Shown here piece by piece: positions 1 through 8,504 of a stretch of DNA of 64,000 nucleotides (positions are counted from its first letter, which is position 1; each line of letters starts with the position of its first letter). The stretch comes from Leucobacter salsicius M1-8 (GTDB taxonomy: Bacteria; Actinomycetota; Actinomycetes; Actinomycetales; Microbacteriaceae). Position numbers and translations under genes: made by a program. The notes under the pieces were generated by a model. It was not told the DNA's origin. It saw only the letters and a program-made list of their open reading frames with translations, and searched no databases. Location: contig NZ_AOCN01000018.1 of assembly GCF_000350525.1 (NCBI RefSeq), positions 24,289-88,288 of the forward strand, read 5' to 3'.

Positions 1-978
<978 letters not shown>

Positions 979-984
979 GGTCTC

Positions 985-994
985 AGCTTATCCT
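985..994. promoter_or_regulatory. Overlapping divergent -10 elements (purD / sterol-carrier gene)
   Basis: Only 22 bases separate the two start codons. Reading left, TAAGCT (990-985) is followed by six bases and GTG; reading right, TATCCT (989-994) is followed by six bases and GTG. The two hexamers share bases 989-990, so the two genes would have mutually exclusive, leaderless promoters. The hexamers and spacing are seen; promoter function is inferred. Confidence 0.45.
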
Positions 995-1000
995 GGGGGC

Positions 1001-1366
1001 GTGGCACGACGAAGAATTTCAGACGAGGACGGCTTGGCGGCAGTGGCAATTGTGCGGGCGGGTGGTGCCGCGAGGCCCGCCAAGGCGACCGCGGTGCGCT
1101 ACCTGCTCGAGGAGCTCGCCGCGATCGCGCCCGGCAATACGGTCGAGGTGCGCGTGCCGCCCTTTGGTGCGACGCAGTGCGTCGAGGGCCCGCGGCACAC
1201 GCGTGGCACCCCGCCCAACGTGGTCGAGATGGACCCCGAAACCTGGCTGGGGCTCGCGACCGGCGAACTCACCTGGGACGCTGCGGTCGACGCGGCCCGC
1301 GTCACTGCGTCCGGATCCCGCGCGACCCTTGAGGGCCTGCTGCCAATACTGCGCCCCCGCGACTGA
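1001..1366 (+). CDS. Sterol carrier family protein (SCP_3-like)
   Basis: A 121-residue cytoplasmic protein resembling the bacterial sterol-carrier-like family found beside purD/purF in many actinobacteria. The family is a small lipid-binding-like fold without a known catalytic role. Recognisable segments are AVRYLLEELAAIAPGNTVEVRVPPFGATQ in parts, the GPRHTRGTPPNVVEMDPETWLGLATG core and the C-terminal leucine-rich tail. I chose GTG 1001 because an upstream start would overlap purD and because TATCCT lies six bases before it. Its role with purine genes is by context only; the ligand is unknown. Confidence 0.8.
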   Translation: MARRRISDEDGLAAVAIVRAGGAARPAKATAVRYLLEELAAIAPGNTVEVRVPPFGATQCVEGPRHTRGTPPNVVEMDPETWLGLATGELTWDAAVDAARVTASGSRATLEGLLPILRPRD

Positions 1367-1397
1367 TCTTCAGCTAGGGCCTGCGAGAATAGAGACC

Positions 1398-1799
1398 ATG
1401 AACACCCCTGATCCCGTAGCAGGAGAGCCGCTCGAGGAGCCCGTGCAGCCAGATCCGGCGCTTGCCGCTGACGCACCGGCACCCGATGCTGCCGAGCCCG
1501 CACCCCATGTGCCGGTCGTGAGCAAGGTCGAGCGCGAGGTCACCCTCGTGCGCGGCGTGCGATACGGCCGCATCATCATTTCCTTCGGGATTGCGGGCGT
1601 CATTGTTGCCATGATGGCCAGCCTGATGATTCCGGTAGCGGCCGATGCAAACTACACGATCGGTCAGATCATCGGGTTCATGGCGCTGATCGGCGGCGTC
1701 ATCGGGCTCGCAGTCGGCGGCATCGTGTCGGTGATTTTGGGTGCGGTTGCGAAACGGCGCACCGGCACCGGCGTGGCGATCCAGACTGACGTGCGATAA
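1398..1799 (+). CDS. Small two-TM membrane protein, unknown function
   Basis: 133 residues. The first 45 are acidic and Pro/Ala-rich (PDPVAGEPLEEP), followed by a basic stretch and two hydrophobic segments: about 56-75 (start IIISFGIAGV) and about 88-115 (IIGFMALIGGVIG onward, Gly-rich). The N-terminus is probably cytoplasmic. I do not recognise a named family. It lies between the sterol-carrier gene and two tatA genes on the same strand, with 31-bp gaps, so co-transcription is possible. No clear ribosome-binding site precedes ATG 1398. Confidence 0.7.
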   Translation: MNTPDPVAGEPLEEPVQPDPALAADAPAPDAAEPAPHVPVVSKVEREVTLVRGVRYGRIIISFGIAGVIVAMMASLMIPVAADANYTIGQIIGFMALIGGVIGLAVGGIVSVILGAVAKRRTGTGVAIQTDVR

Positions 1800-1830
1800 T
1801 CGCGTCATCTATGTAGATCGGAGCCCACTG

Positions 1831-2019
1831 ATGCTTGGAAACTTGAGCGGCATGCACATGCTCGCCATCCTGTTTGTAATCCTGCTGATGTTTGGTGCAC
1901 CGAAGCTCCCCGGCCTCGCAAAGAGCCTGGGGCAATCGATGCGCATCCTGAAGAAGGAAGTGAGCGGCGAGACCGACGAAGCGGCTCCCGCTTCGAACGA
2001 CCCGACGCTTCAGAAGTAA
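1831..2019 (+). CDS. tatA: Twin-arginine translocase subunit TatA (short paralogue)
   Basis: 62 residues with the TatA/E plan: a short N-terminus, one membrane helix (about residues 7-20, MHMLAILFVILLMFG), the hinge GAPKLPGLAKSLGQSM, an amphipathic helix and a short charged tail. TatA oligomers form the membrane-destabilising part of the Tat pathway for folded proteins, working with TatC (and TatB), which are not in this window. A TCGGAG-like ribosome-binding site precedes ATG 1831. It is followed 47 bp later by a second, longer TatA that is nearly identical through the helix and hinge, so a tandem duplication is likely. Confidence 0.9.
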   Translation: MLGNLSGMHMLAILFVILLMFGAPKLPGLAKSLGQSMRILKKEVSGETDEAAPASNDPTLQK

Positions 2020-2066
2020 ACTGCCTGTCATACTGACCTGACGCCTACGAATCGGAGTTCACCCGA

Positions 2067-2333
2067 ATGTTCGGAAATCTTTCCGGCCCCACGCTGCTGG
2101 TAATCCTGTTTATCGTTCTGCTGTTGTTTGGTGCACCCAAGCTTCCCGGGCTCGCCAAGAGCCTCGGCCAGTCGATGAAGATTCTGAAGAAGGAGGTTCG
2201 CGGCGACGACGCGGACACCGCTTCATCGGATTCTTCTAACACGGCCGCAACGGCGACCAAGACGGCGCCGGCGCCGGAGCCCGCCGCTGAAGCGAAGCCC
2301 TCCGATACCGACACGGGTAACGACAAGCCGTAA
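2067..2333 (+). CDS. tatA: Twin-arginine translocase subunit TatA (long paralogue)
   Basis: 88 residues: membrane helix at about 9-22 (LLVILFIVLLLFG), hinge GAPKLPGLAKSLGQSMKILK, amphipathic helix, then a low-complexity Ala/Thr/Pro/Glu tail from about residue 50. Expected role is a Tat pore or priming component at the cytoplasmic membrane. ATG 2067 follows a TCGGAG ribosome-binding site. The helix and hinge match the upstream TatA almost residue for residue, while the tails differ in length and sequence. A strong hairpin at 2379-2416 ends the unit. Confidence 0.92.
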   Translation: MFGNLSGPTLLVILFIVLLLFGAPKLPGLAKSLGQSMKILKKEVRGDDADTASSDSSNTAATATKTAPAPEPAAEAKPSDTDTGNDKP

Positions 2334-2378
2334 TTTGCATGCCGCAGTTCGCAGTGTTGCGAAGAGGCGGCGAAGCAG

Positions 2379-2416
2379 CAGAGGGCCCGGGTTCCGTTGG
2401 GAACCCGGGCCCTCTG
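2379..2416. terminator. Bidirectional hairpin terminator after tatA
   Basis: A perfect 16-bp stem (2379-2394 with 2401-2416) and a 6-base loop, between the converging ends of the tatA pair and the minus-strand gene at 2430-2966. No long T run on either side, so termination is likely but the mechanism is not proven by sequence. Confidence 0.75.
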
Positions 2417-2429
2417 TGTAATCGGAGGC

Positions 2430-2966
2430 CTACAAGGGGCCGAGCGTATGGATCGCGAGCGGGTTACCGGTGGAAGCCGGTATCTTGATTTGGCTGAAGC
2501 TTGGGGTGCCCGGATCAATGATGATGACACCAGGTAGTTCCACCACATACTGGGCCGAATGACCGGGCACGGCCCGGTCAGGCAACAGGTATGACTCGAT
2601 CGTGACGCCGTTGGGAGCATCAGAGGTTCTGGCCCCGACGCCCTCAGCGTTAAATCGCTCCGGCGTTGTGCACACGCCGCCCATGGTGCTGCTCCCACCG
2701 AGTTCGTACCAGTAGCAAACGTCGCCGCCTTGGTTACGGGCGACCCAATACGTACCCTGTTCACCGGTGCCGAGCAACCGAAGTGAGCCGAGCACAGCAA
2801 GATCCGGAGCCGCGTTTGCGCCCCAGGCTCCTCCCAGAGCGGGCAGCACGACGAGAAAGAACGCGAGCGCCGCGAGCGCCGCGACGAGCGTGCAGGCAAG
2901 GATGATGGCGAGCGGGCCGCGCTTCGCAATTACTTGTGTGATGTAGACAACCATGGGAACGCTCAA
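2430..2966 (-). CDS. Membrane-anchored exported protein, unknown function
   Basis: 178 residues if the TTG at 2966 is used; an in-frame ATG lies at 2954 and may be the true start. A hydrophobic helix at about residues 18-45 (LAIILACTLVAALAALAFFLVV) is followed by an extracytoplasmic domain of about 130 residues. This domain holds two cysteines (GGDVCYWYELG and MGGVCTTPE), which could form a disulfide. There is no lipobox. I recognise no named domain. It is convergent with tatA and transcribed alone; no clear Shine-Dalgarno supports either start. Confidence 0.65.
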   Translation of the reverse strand: MSVPMVVYITQVIAKRGPLAIILACTLVAALAALAFFLVVLPALGGAWGANAAPDLAVLGSLRLLGTGEQGTYWVARNQGGDVCYWYELGGSSTMGGVCTTPERFNAEGVGARTSDAPNGVTIESYLLPDRAVPGHSAQYVVELPGVIIIDPGTPSFSQIKIPASTGNPLAIHTLGPL

Positions 2967-3030
2967 GATTCAAGGAACCGTCGCCATCATGGTGCGCGAT
3001 CCACTGAGCCGCGGCGCTCAGGCAAAAAGA

Positions 3031-3079
3031 AAGCCAGCCAGCAAGGCCGATCCGAGTGGATCGACCTTGCTGGCTGGCT
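3031..3079 (-). terminator. Terminator hairpin downstream of purF
   Basis: A 22-bp stem with one G-T wobble (3031-3052 with 3058-3079) closing a short loop, 25 bp beyond the purF stop codon. On the minus strand the stem is followed by a T-rich TTTCTTTTTG stretch, as expected for an intrinsic terminator of purF. Confidence 0.8.
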
Positions 3080-3103
3080 GCCGTAAAGTATCGGCTTGCG
3101 ACT

Positions 3104-4564
3104 CTAGCTCTGCTGAGTCGCTTCGACCCAGGCGAGGTACTCGGGAGTGATGTTTCCGGCGACGTACTCGCCCGTAAAGCAGCTCTCCTCGAGCTTCGTG
3201 ACGGCCTGCTGGCCCGAGAGGATCGCGCGGTTCATGCCCTCCACCGTCTGGTAGAGGAGACGATCGCTGCCCATGGCCGCGTTAATCTCCTCATTGGTGC
3301 GGTTGTGGGCGATCAGCTCTGCACGCGTGGGCATGTTGATGCCGTAGACGTGCGGGTAGAGCACGGGCGGGGCAGCGGAGGCGAAGGTGACGCTGTTCGC
3401 GCCGGCAGCCCGTGCCATCTCGATGATCTCCTTCGACGTCGTGCCGCGCACGATGGAATCGTCGACGAGCAGCACGTTCTTGCCCTTGAACTCGACGCTC
3501 ATCGTGTTGAGCTTCTGGCGCACGCTGCGCTTCCGCACGGCCTGGCCGGGCATGATGAAGGTACGGCCGACGTAGTGGTTCTTGAAGAACCCCTCGCGGT
3601 AGTCGATGCCCAGCTTGTGCGCGAGCTGCATCGCGCTGGGGCGGCCCGACTCCGGGATGGGCATGACCACATCAATGTCGCCGAGAGTGATTTCGCGCTC
3701 GACCTGCTCAGCGAGTGTCTCGCCCAGACGCAGACGGGTGTCGTACACCGAAATGCCACTGAGGACCGAGTCAGGGCGGGCGAGGTAGATGTACTCGAAC
3801 GCGCAGGGGTTCAGCTGCGGGTTGGCCGCGCACTGGCGCGAAGTCATCGTGCCGTCGCTTGCGATGAAGATCGCCTCGCCGGGAGCGACGTCGCGCACGA
3901 TTTCGTAACCGCCCGACTCCAGCACGAGCGATTCGGAGGCGACGATCCACTCGTCCTTGCCGTTAGCAGCATCGCGGCGGCCCAGTACCAGCGGGCGAAT
4001 GCCAAATGGATCTCGGAAGGCGAGCAGACCGTAACCCGCGATCAACGCGATGGAAGCGTACGAGCCCTCGACGCGCTCGTGAAGGCGAGCAACGGCCGAG
4101 AAAACCTGATCTTCATCGAGCTGAGGGCCCGTCATGCCGGCCTGCAACTCGTGCGCGAGCACGTTCAACAGCAGCTCAGTGTCTGAGTGCGTGTTGAGGT
4201 GTCGGCGGTCGACGTTGTAGAGCTCAGCGTTGAGTTCACGCGTGTTGGTGAGGTTGCCGTTGTGCACCAGGATGATGCCGTAGGGAGCGTTGACGTAGAA
4301 GGGCTGTGCCTCCTCCTCGCGATCGGCGTCGCCGCGCGTCGCGTAGCGAACGTGGCCGAGCCCGACGTTGCCGGAGAGCTGGCGCATATCGCGGGTGCGG
4401 TACGCCTCACGCACCTGACCCTTCGCCTTAACCATGTGAAAGAAGTCCCCGTCGAGCGTCGCGATGCCCGTCGAGTCTTGACCTCGGTGTTGAAGAAGCA
4501 GCAAGCTGTCATAGACCTGCTGATTGACGTGCTCAGTGGAAACGATGCCGACGATGCCGCACAT
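3104..4564 (-). CDS. purF: Amidophosphoribosyltransferase PurF
   Basis: 486 residues. Catalyses the committed step of purine synthesis, PRPP + glutamine to phosphoribosylamine. The N-terminal glutaminase (Ntn-hydrolase) domain begins MCGIVGIV, so Cys2 becomes the nucleophile after Met removal with no propeptide. QHRGQDSTGIA, GHVRYATRGD and VHNGNLTN are the expected glutaminase motifs. The C-terminal phosphoribosyltransferase half carries the PRPP loop VLLVDDSIVRGTT. Start ATG 4564 has AGGGAG upstream. Divergent from purM with 115 bp between starts; its terminator is at 3031-3079. Length is normal for the family. Confidence 0.97.
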   Translation of the reverse strand: MCGIVGIVSTEHVNQQVYDSLLLLQHRGQDSTGIATLDGDFFHMVKAKGQVREAYRTRDMRQLSGNVGLGHVRYATRGDADREEEAQPFYVNAPYGIILVHNGNLTNTRELNAELYNVDRRHLNTHSDTELLLNVLAHELQAGMTGPQLDEDQVFSAVARLHERVEGSYASIALIAGYGLLAFRDPFGIRPLVLGRRDAANGKDEWIVASESLVLESGGYEIVRDVAPGEAIFIASDGTMTSRQCAANPQLNPCAFEYIYLARPDSVLSGISVYDTRLRLGETLAEQVEREITLGDIDVVMPIPESGRPSAMQLAHKLGIDYREGFFKNHYVGRTFIMPGQAVRKRSVRQKLNTMSVEFKGKNVLLVDDSIVRGTTSKEIIEMARAAGANSVTFASAAPPVLYPHVYGINMPTRAELIAHNRTNEEINAAMGSDRLLYQTVEGMNRAILSGQQAVTKLEESCFTGEYVAGNITPEYLAWVEATQQS

Positions 4565-4679
4565 GCTGTGGTGTTAGCTCCCTGCGAGATGGGTAGTGCG
4601 AACAAATTTGCCCGCAGCTTCTAGTTTCTCACACGCAGCCCGGGGCGCGAGCAATCAAGGAGCAGGGTACTCTTGACGT

Positions 4680-5789
4680 GTGACCGAAAACACCTCGATC
4701 TATGCCCAATCCGGAGTGGACACCCAGGCGGGTGACCTCGCCGTCGAGCTCATGAAGTCGGCCGTGGCGCGCACGCACGGCCCCGAGGTACTTGGGGGTG
4801 TCGGCGGCTTTGCAGGCATGTTCGATGCTTCCGCGCTCCTCGGCTACAAGCGTCCGCTGCTGGCCAGTTCGACCGACGGTGTCGGCACCAAGGTTGCGAT
4901 TGCCCAGGCGATCGACAAGCACGACACCATCGGCCAAGACCTCGTCGCCATGGTGGTTGACGACATCGTCGTGGTGGGCGCAAAGCCGCTCTTCATGACC
5001 GACTACATCGCCTGCGGCAAGGTTGTGCCGCAGCGCATTGCCGACATCGTGCGCGGCATCGCTGAGGCCTGCGAGGCGACCGGGACCGCCCTCACCGGCG
5101 GCGAGACGGCCGAGCACCCCGGCTTGCTTGGTGTCGACGACTACGACGTTGCCGGTGCTGCAACGGGCGTGGTCGAGGCTGACAAGATGCTGCACCCCGG
5201 TCGCGTGAATGACGGCGACGTCGTGCTCGCAATGGGGGCCTCGGGCCTGCATTCGAACGGCTACTCCCTCGTGCGCCACATTCTCTCGGAGAAGGGCATC
5301 GGCTACGAGCAGCACAGCAACGAGCTGGGCACCACTTACGGCGAGGCACTGCTCACCCCGACGGCGCTGTACACGAGCCCGCTGCTGCGCGTGCTCGAGG
5401 ATCCGGCTCTCGACGGCGCAATTCATGCCCTCAGCCACGTCACGGGTGGCGGCATCGCCGCGAACCTCGCGCGCGTGCTGCCGAAGGGTGCCTGGGTTGA
5501 GCTCGAGCGCTCGACCTGGTCGCCGCTGCCCGTCTTCCGCCACCTTGCAGACCTGGGCGGCCACACGCTTGAGTCGCTCGAGGGCGCATGGAACCTGGGT
5601 GTCGGCATGTACGCCGTGGTCGACGGCGCGAAGGCGCAGCACGTTGCTGCCGCGCTGACCGCTCAGGGCCTCGACACCTGGGTCGCGGGTCAGATCTCGA
5701 CCTCCGAGCGCGACTTCACCGGCTTCGAGCAGGGCGCCAAGGGCGTTGACGGCGGCGCAGTGCGCCTCGTCGGTTCGTTCGCGGCCTAA
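4680..5789 (+). CDS. purM: Phosphoribosylformylglycinamidine cyclo-ligase PurM
   Basis: 369 residues. AIR synthetase: ATP-dependent ring closure of FGAM to AIR in purine synthesis, cytoplasmic homodimer. Family motifs seen are YAQSGVDTQAGD, SSTDGVGTKV, GQDLVAMVVDDI, the GGETAEHPG segment, MGASGLHSNGYSLVR and HVTGGGI. GTG 4680 is chosen because TACTCT lies exactly six bases upstream and the protein begins as expected; the AAGGAG at 4657-4662 is too far away to serve. It has its own promoter facing away from purF and a strong terminator at 5800-5851. Confidence 0.97.
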   Translation: MTENTSIYAQSGVDTQAGDLAVELMKSAVARTHGPEVLGGVGGFAGMFDASALLGYKRPLLASSTDGVGTKVAIAQAIDKHDTIGQDLVAMVVDDIVVVGAKPLFMTDYIACGKVVPQRIADIVRGIAEACEATGTALTGGETAEHPGLLGVDDYDVAGAATGVVEADKMLHPGRVNDGDVVLAMGASGLHSNGYSLVRHILSEKGIGYEQHSNELGTTYGEALLTPTALYTSPLLRVLEDPALDGAIHALSHVTGGGIAANLARVLPKGAWVELERSTWSPLPVFRHLADLGGHTLESLEGAWNLGVGMYAVVDGAKAQHVAAALTAQGLDTWVAGQISTSERDFTGFEQGAKGVDGGAVRLVGSFAA

Positions 5790-5799
5790 CCCGCTCACC

Positions 5800-5851
5800 A
5801 CACAAGATCCGGATCCCTGGCGTACTGCCGGGGATCCGGATCTTGTGTTTT
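5800..5851 (+). terminator. Terminator after purM
   Basis: An 18-bp perfect stem (5800-5817 with 5831-5848) followed by TTTT, just after the purM stop. Both arms contain the palindrome GATCCGGATC that recurs through the window. The converging gene at 5882 probably also uses the hairpin. Confidence 0.8.
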
Positions 5852-5881
5852 CGGGCCCGAGAGCTGCCCGAGAAGTGGCGG

Positions 5882-6481
5882 CTACTTCTCCTCGAGCACC
5901 GCGAACAGCGCCGGGAACTTCAGCCCCGCCCAGGTGCCGCGCAGCACCCAGCCGTAGGGGGAGTCGGGGTTGGCCCCGGCGAGCTCGCGCAGCACCGTGA
6001 GGTCACCGTGTTCGGGTACCTCTTGGCCGAGCGTCGAACCGGCTGATCCCGAGCCCCACACCTTGGCCGAGCTTTCGCGCGGGGTAGTCTCGCCGTCGGG
6101 AGTCTGCGACACGAACTCTGCCGCCTCGCGGCCGCCGGTGGCGATGGTGTGAATGAGCGCCGTGCGATACACGGGATCGCCGGTTGCATCGTAGAACCAG
6201 CGCGTGCCGAGGACGCCGTGCTCGACGGTGCCCACCAGGTAATCGTCGGCGCCGGCAAGCTCCGCCCCGCGGTACGTGAGCGGCACGTGGTACACCGTGT
6301 CGTCGCCGGCGGTGAGTATGTGCCCCTCCATGCCAACCTCGCCGTCGGGGTCGTCGAAGCGGTACGCGCCGATCGAGGTCAGCTGTGAGGCGTCGCCGTG
6401 AAACCAATCCTGGGTGGGCAGCCAGCTCGCGAGCAGTTCAAGCTTCGAGGGACGCAGTGTTGTGGAATAGATCAGAGCCAT
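5882..6481 (-). CDS. Maltokinase N-terminal cap-like domain protein
   Basis: 199 residues. The sequence resembles the stand-alone version of the N-terminal cap of mycobacterial maltokinases (Mak_N_cap, often annotated CG0192-related): opening ALIYSTTLRPSKLELLASWL, then QDWFHGD, a VGMEGHILTAGDDTVYHVPLTYRGAEL core and the VGTVEHGVLGTRWFYDATGDPVY stretch. No kinase domain follows, so it is not itself an enzyme of known activity. ATG 6481 is preceded by TAGGAT at six bases, a leaderless signature. It is a monocistronic gene convergent with purM. Function unknown; the family link is from pattern recognition only. Confidence 0.72.
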   Translation of the reverse strand: MALIYSTTLRPSKLELLASWLPTQDWFHGDASQLTSIGAYRFDDPDGEVGMEGHILTAGDDTVYHVPLTYRGAELAGADDYLVGTVEHGVLGTRWFYDATGDPVYRTALIHTIATGGREAAEFVSQTPDGETTPRESSAKVWGSGSAGSTLGQEVPEHGDLTVLRELAGANPDSPYGWVLRGTWAGLKFPALFAVLEEK

Positions 6482-6526
6482 ACCGCGATCCTATGGCTCG
6501 CACCCGAAAAGGTCCCAGCGGCCGCG

Positions 6527-6994
6527 TTAGGCGCGCTCGATGAGAGCGTTTGCGATCACCGCGATGCCCTCGCCGCGGCCCGTAAAGCCGAGCCCGTCGG
6601 TGGTGGTGGCAGCGAGCGACACCGGCGCCCCCACGAGCTGGGTCATGACGGCCTGAGCCTCGTCGCGTCGCGGCGAGAACTTGGGTCGGTTGCCGATGAC
6701 CTGCACCGACACGTTGACCGGCCGCCAGCCAGCGTCTGCGAGTCGGGCGAGCGCGAGTCGCACGAACCCGGTGCTCGCGGCCCCCTCAGTCCCGGGCTCG
6801 TCAACGCCCACGAGGCCACCGATGTCTCCGAGGCCTGCCGCCGACAGAAGCGCATCGACCACGGCGTGGCAGACCGCATCGCCGTCGCTGTGCCCCGAGA
6901 GCCCCGGCTCACCCGGCCAATCGAGCCCTGCGAGGCGCAGGGGAGACGCTGCGTCGTAGGCGTGAGTGTCAAAGCCCGTTCCGATCCGGATCAT
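6527..6994 (-). CDS. ispF: 2-C-methyl-D-erythritol 2,4-cyclodiphosphate synthase IspF
   Basis: 155 residues. Fifth step of the MEP isoprenoid pathway; cytoplasmic homotrimer with a zinc site. Metal ligands are visible in GTGFDTHAYD (Asp8, His10) and the GHSDGDAVCHAVVDALL motif, and the C-terminal ATTTDGLGFTGRGEGIA matches the family. The usual FPDTD loop is replaced by GGLVGVDEPGTEGA, a variation typical of actinobacterial forms rather than a defect. ATG overlaps the ispD stop by 4 bp, so the two are translationally coupled. Confidence 0.95.
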   Translation of the reverse strand: MIRIGTGFDTHAYDAASPLRLAGLDWPGEPGLSGHSDGDAVCHAVVDALLSAAGLGDIGGLVGVDEPGTEGAASTGFVRLALARLADAGWRPVNVSVQVIGNRPKFSPRRDEAQAVMTQLVGAPVSLAATTTDGLGFTGRGEGIAVIANALIERA

Positions 6995-7743
6995 GCGCCA
7001 CCGCCCAGGCCCGCAGCGTTCGCGGCGAGAAAATGCTCGAGCACCGGCAGATCGGTGGGGGAGGTGAGCTTGTGGGCCTGCATCTCGCCCGGCACAGTGT
7101 GCACGACGCCGCCCTCGCGCTGGACGACCTCGGCGTCGTCGGTGGGCAGCTCGCCGTGCAGCTGTGCGGTCGCGTGCGCCGCCTCGAGGAGTTCGCGCGG
7201 AAACCCCTGGGGGGTCTGGACGGCAACGAGTGACGAACGATCGACGGTCTCGTGCACCACGCCCGCGGCGTCGACCCGCTTGAGGGTGTCGACGACAGGA
7301 AGCGCGGGAATCACTCCGGCTCCCGTGCGGACCACCTCTGCGATGACCCGCTCGAACAGTGCGGCACTCGCAAACGGACGTGCCGCATCGTGTACGAGAA
7401 CGGTGTCGATCGACTCGCCGAGAGCTGCGAGACCGAAGCGCACGGACTCGTGACGTTCGCGACCGCCAGGCACCACGGACACCTCCCAGAGCGAACCCTC
7501 GGGAAGCACCGCGTCGGCAATGTCGAGCGCTTCGACCGCGTGGGACTCGGGGGCGACGATCACGAGCTGCCCGGGGTGCGGCAGTGAGGTGATGACCGCG
7601 GTGCTGAACTCGAGCAGTGTGCGGCCGTGAAGTTCGTAGAACGCCTTGGGTACGTCAGCCCCGAGGCGTTCGCCGCGCCCGGCGGCCACGAGTACGACGC
7701 CGAGTGAGGCGAGCGAATGTGGGGTGTGCTCCGTGCTGCTCAT
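6991..7743 (-). CDS. ispD: 2-C-methyl-D-erythritol 4-phosphate cytidylyltransferase IspD
   Basis: 250 residues from the chosen start. Third step of the MEP pathway: CTP + MEP to CDP-ME. Nucleotide-binding motif GVVLVAAGRGERLGADVPKA near the N-terminus, VLVHDAARPF in the middle, and TLKRVD and VAVQTPQGF toward the C-terminal half are all diagnostic. ATG 7743 has TACCCT seven bases upstream, supporting a leaderless start; a GTG 45 bp further upstream is less likely. It forms a two-gene unit with ispF, downstream of carD on the same strand but separated by a terminator at 7803-7836. Confidence 0.95.
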   Translation of the reverse strand: MSSTEHTPHSLASLGVVLVAAGRGERLGADVPKAFYELHGRTLLEFSTAVITSLPHPGQLVIVAPESHAVEALDIADAVLPEGSLWEVSVVPGGRERHESVRFGLAALGESIDTVLVHDAARPFASAALFERVIAEVVRTGAGVIPALPVVDTLKRVDAAGVVHETVDRSSLVAVQTPQGFPRELLEAAHATAQLHGELPTDDAEVVQREGGVVHTVPGEMQAHKLTSPTDLPVLEHFLAANAAGLGGGA

Positions 7744-7802
7744 ACGTCCCAGGGTACCCGCGTGGGGTGCAGCCGTGGCAACGCACAAGGTCGAGTCAAA
7801 AC

Positions 7803-7836
7803 AAAAGGCGCCCCGCGTTGTTGCGGAGCGCCTTTT
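7803..7836 (-). terminator. Terminator after carD
   Basis: Stem AAAAGGCGC/GCGCCTTTT (7803-7811 with 7828-7836), extended inward by CCGC/GCGG across one mismatch, 15 bp past the carD stop. On the minus strand the stem ends in a TTTT run, so carD is separated from ispD. Confidence 0.75.
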
Positions 7837-7851
7837 ATGAAGTGAAACAGG

Positions 7852-8337
7852 TTACGACGTCAGTACCTGATCGAGTACTGCGCCAGCCTTTTCTTCGTCG
7901 GTCTTCTCGGCGAGCGCGAGCTCGGAGACGAGAATCTGACGGGCCTTTGCCAGCATGCGCTTCTCGCCAGCTGACAGCGAACGCACCTCCTGGTCGCGAC
8001 GCCACAGGTCGCGAACGACCTCAGAAACCTTGATCACGTCGCCAGAGGCGAGCTTCTCAAGGTTTGCCTTGTACCGGCGTGACCAGTTTGTGGGCTCCTC
8101 GGTGAACGGGGCGCGCAGCACCTCGAATACCTGCTCGAGACCCTCCTGGTCGATGACATCACGAACGCCCACGAGATCACAGTTCTCGGCCGGGACCTCG
8201 ATGGTTAGATCGCCCTGGTTGACCTGCAGCTTTAGGAAGAGTTTTTCTTCTCCGCCGAGCTTGCGCTTCTTTACCTCGATGATCTTGGCGGCACCGTGGT
8301 GGGGGTAGACAACAGTCTCTCCGACCTCAAATTGCAT
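7852..8337 (-). CDS. carD: CarD family transcription regulator
   Basis: 161 residues. CarD binds the RNA polymerase beta subunit and stabilises open promoter complexes, especially at rRNA promoters; essential in mycobacteria. The N-terminal RNAP-interaction (Tudor-like) domain is [19 protein letters not shown] through [10 protein letters not shown]; the helical DNA-binding domain follows with the [16 protein letters not shown] motif and the [10 protein letters not shown] helix. A good ribosome-binding site AAAGGAG precedes ATG 8337, and TATTCT (8371-8366) is a candidate -10. A DtxR/IdeR-like box at 8387-8405 overlaps its probable -35 region. Gene order ispF-ispD-carD-lpqE matches Mycobacterium tuberculosis. 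Confidence 0.96.
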   Translation of the reverse strand: MQFEVGETVVYPHHGAAKIIEVKKRKLGGEEKLFLKLQVNQGDLTIEVPAENCDLVGVRDVIDQEGLEQVFEVLRAPFTEEPTNWSRRYKANLEKLASGDVIKVSEVVRDLWRRDQEVRSLSAGEKRMLAKARQILVSELALAEKTDEEKAGAVLDQVLTS

Positions 8338-8386
8338 TGAGTGGCTCCTTTACAGTCCAACCACTAGAATACCACACCTGCCACGG

Positions 8387-8405
8387 ATGAGTTAGGCTTA
8401 CCTAA
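8387..8405. promoter_or_regulatory. DtxR/IdeR-like iron box between carD and lpqE-like gene
   Basis: The 19 bases ATGAGTTAGGCTTACCTAA match the published iron-box consensus TWAGGTWAGSCTWACCTWA at 16 of 19 positions, with an essentially complete right half. The site lies 50 bp upstream of carD and 100 bp upstream of the lipoprotein gene. Binding by a DtxR-family repressor is inferred, not shown. Confidence 0.5.
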
Positions 8406-8504
8406 GCTGCGCTCCTGTGAGGGGCCTGGTTAAGATGTAATCAAACCGTGTTTGCGGCTTGCCGTTCACGGCGTCGAACCTGACCCACGTCTCGGAGGAC
8501 CACC

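Noticed and set aside
3056..4186. Plus-strand open frame of 376 codons opposite purF
   Set aside because: Fully antisense to a complete purF with all motifs; no ribosome-binding site and no recognisable domain.
4629..5801. Minus-strand open frame of 390 codons opposite purM
   Set aside because: Shadow frame of the GC-rich purM; no motif.
6527..6994. IspF as a defective enzyme because the FPDTD loop is altered
   Set aside because: The metal ligands and C-terminal motifs are intact and the loop form is common in actinobacteria.
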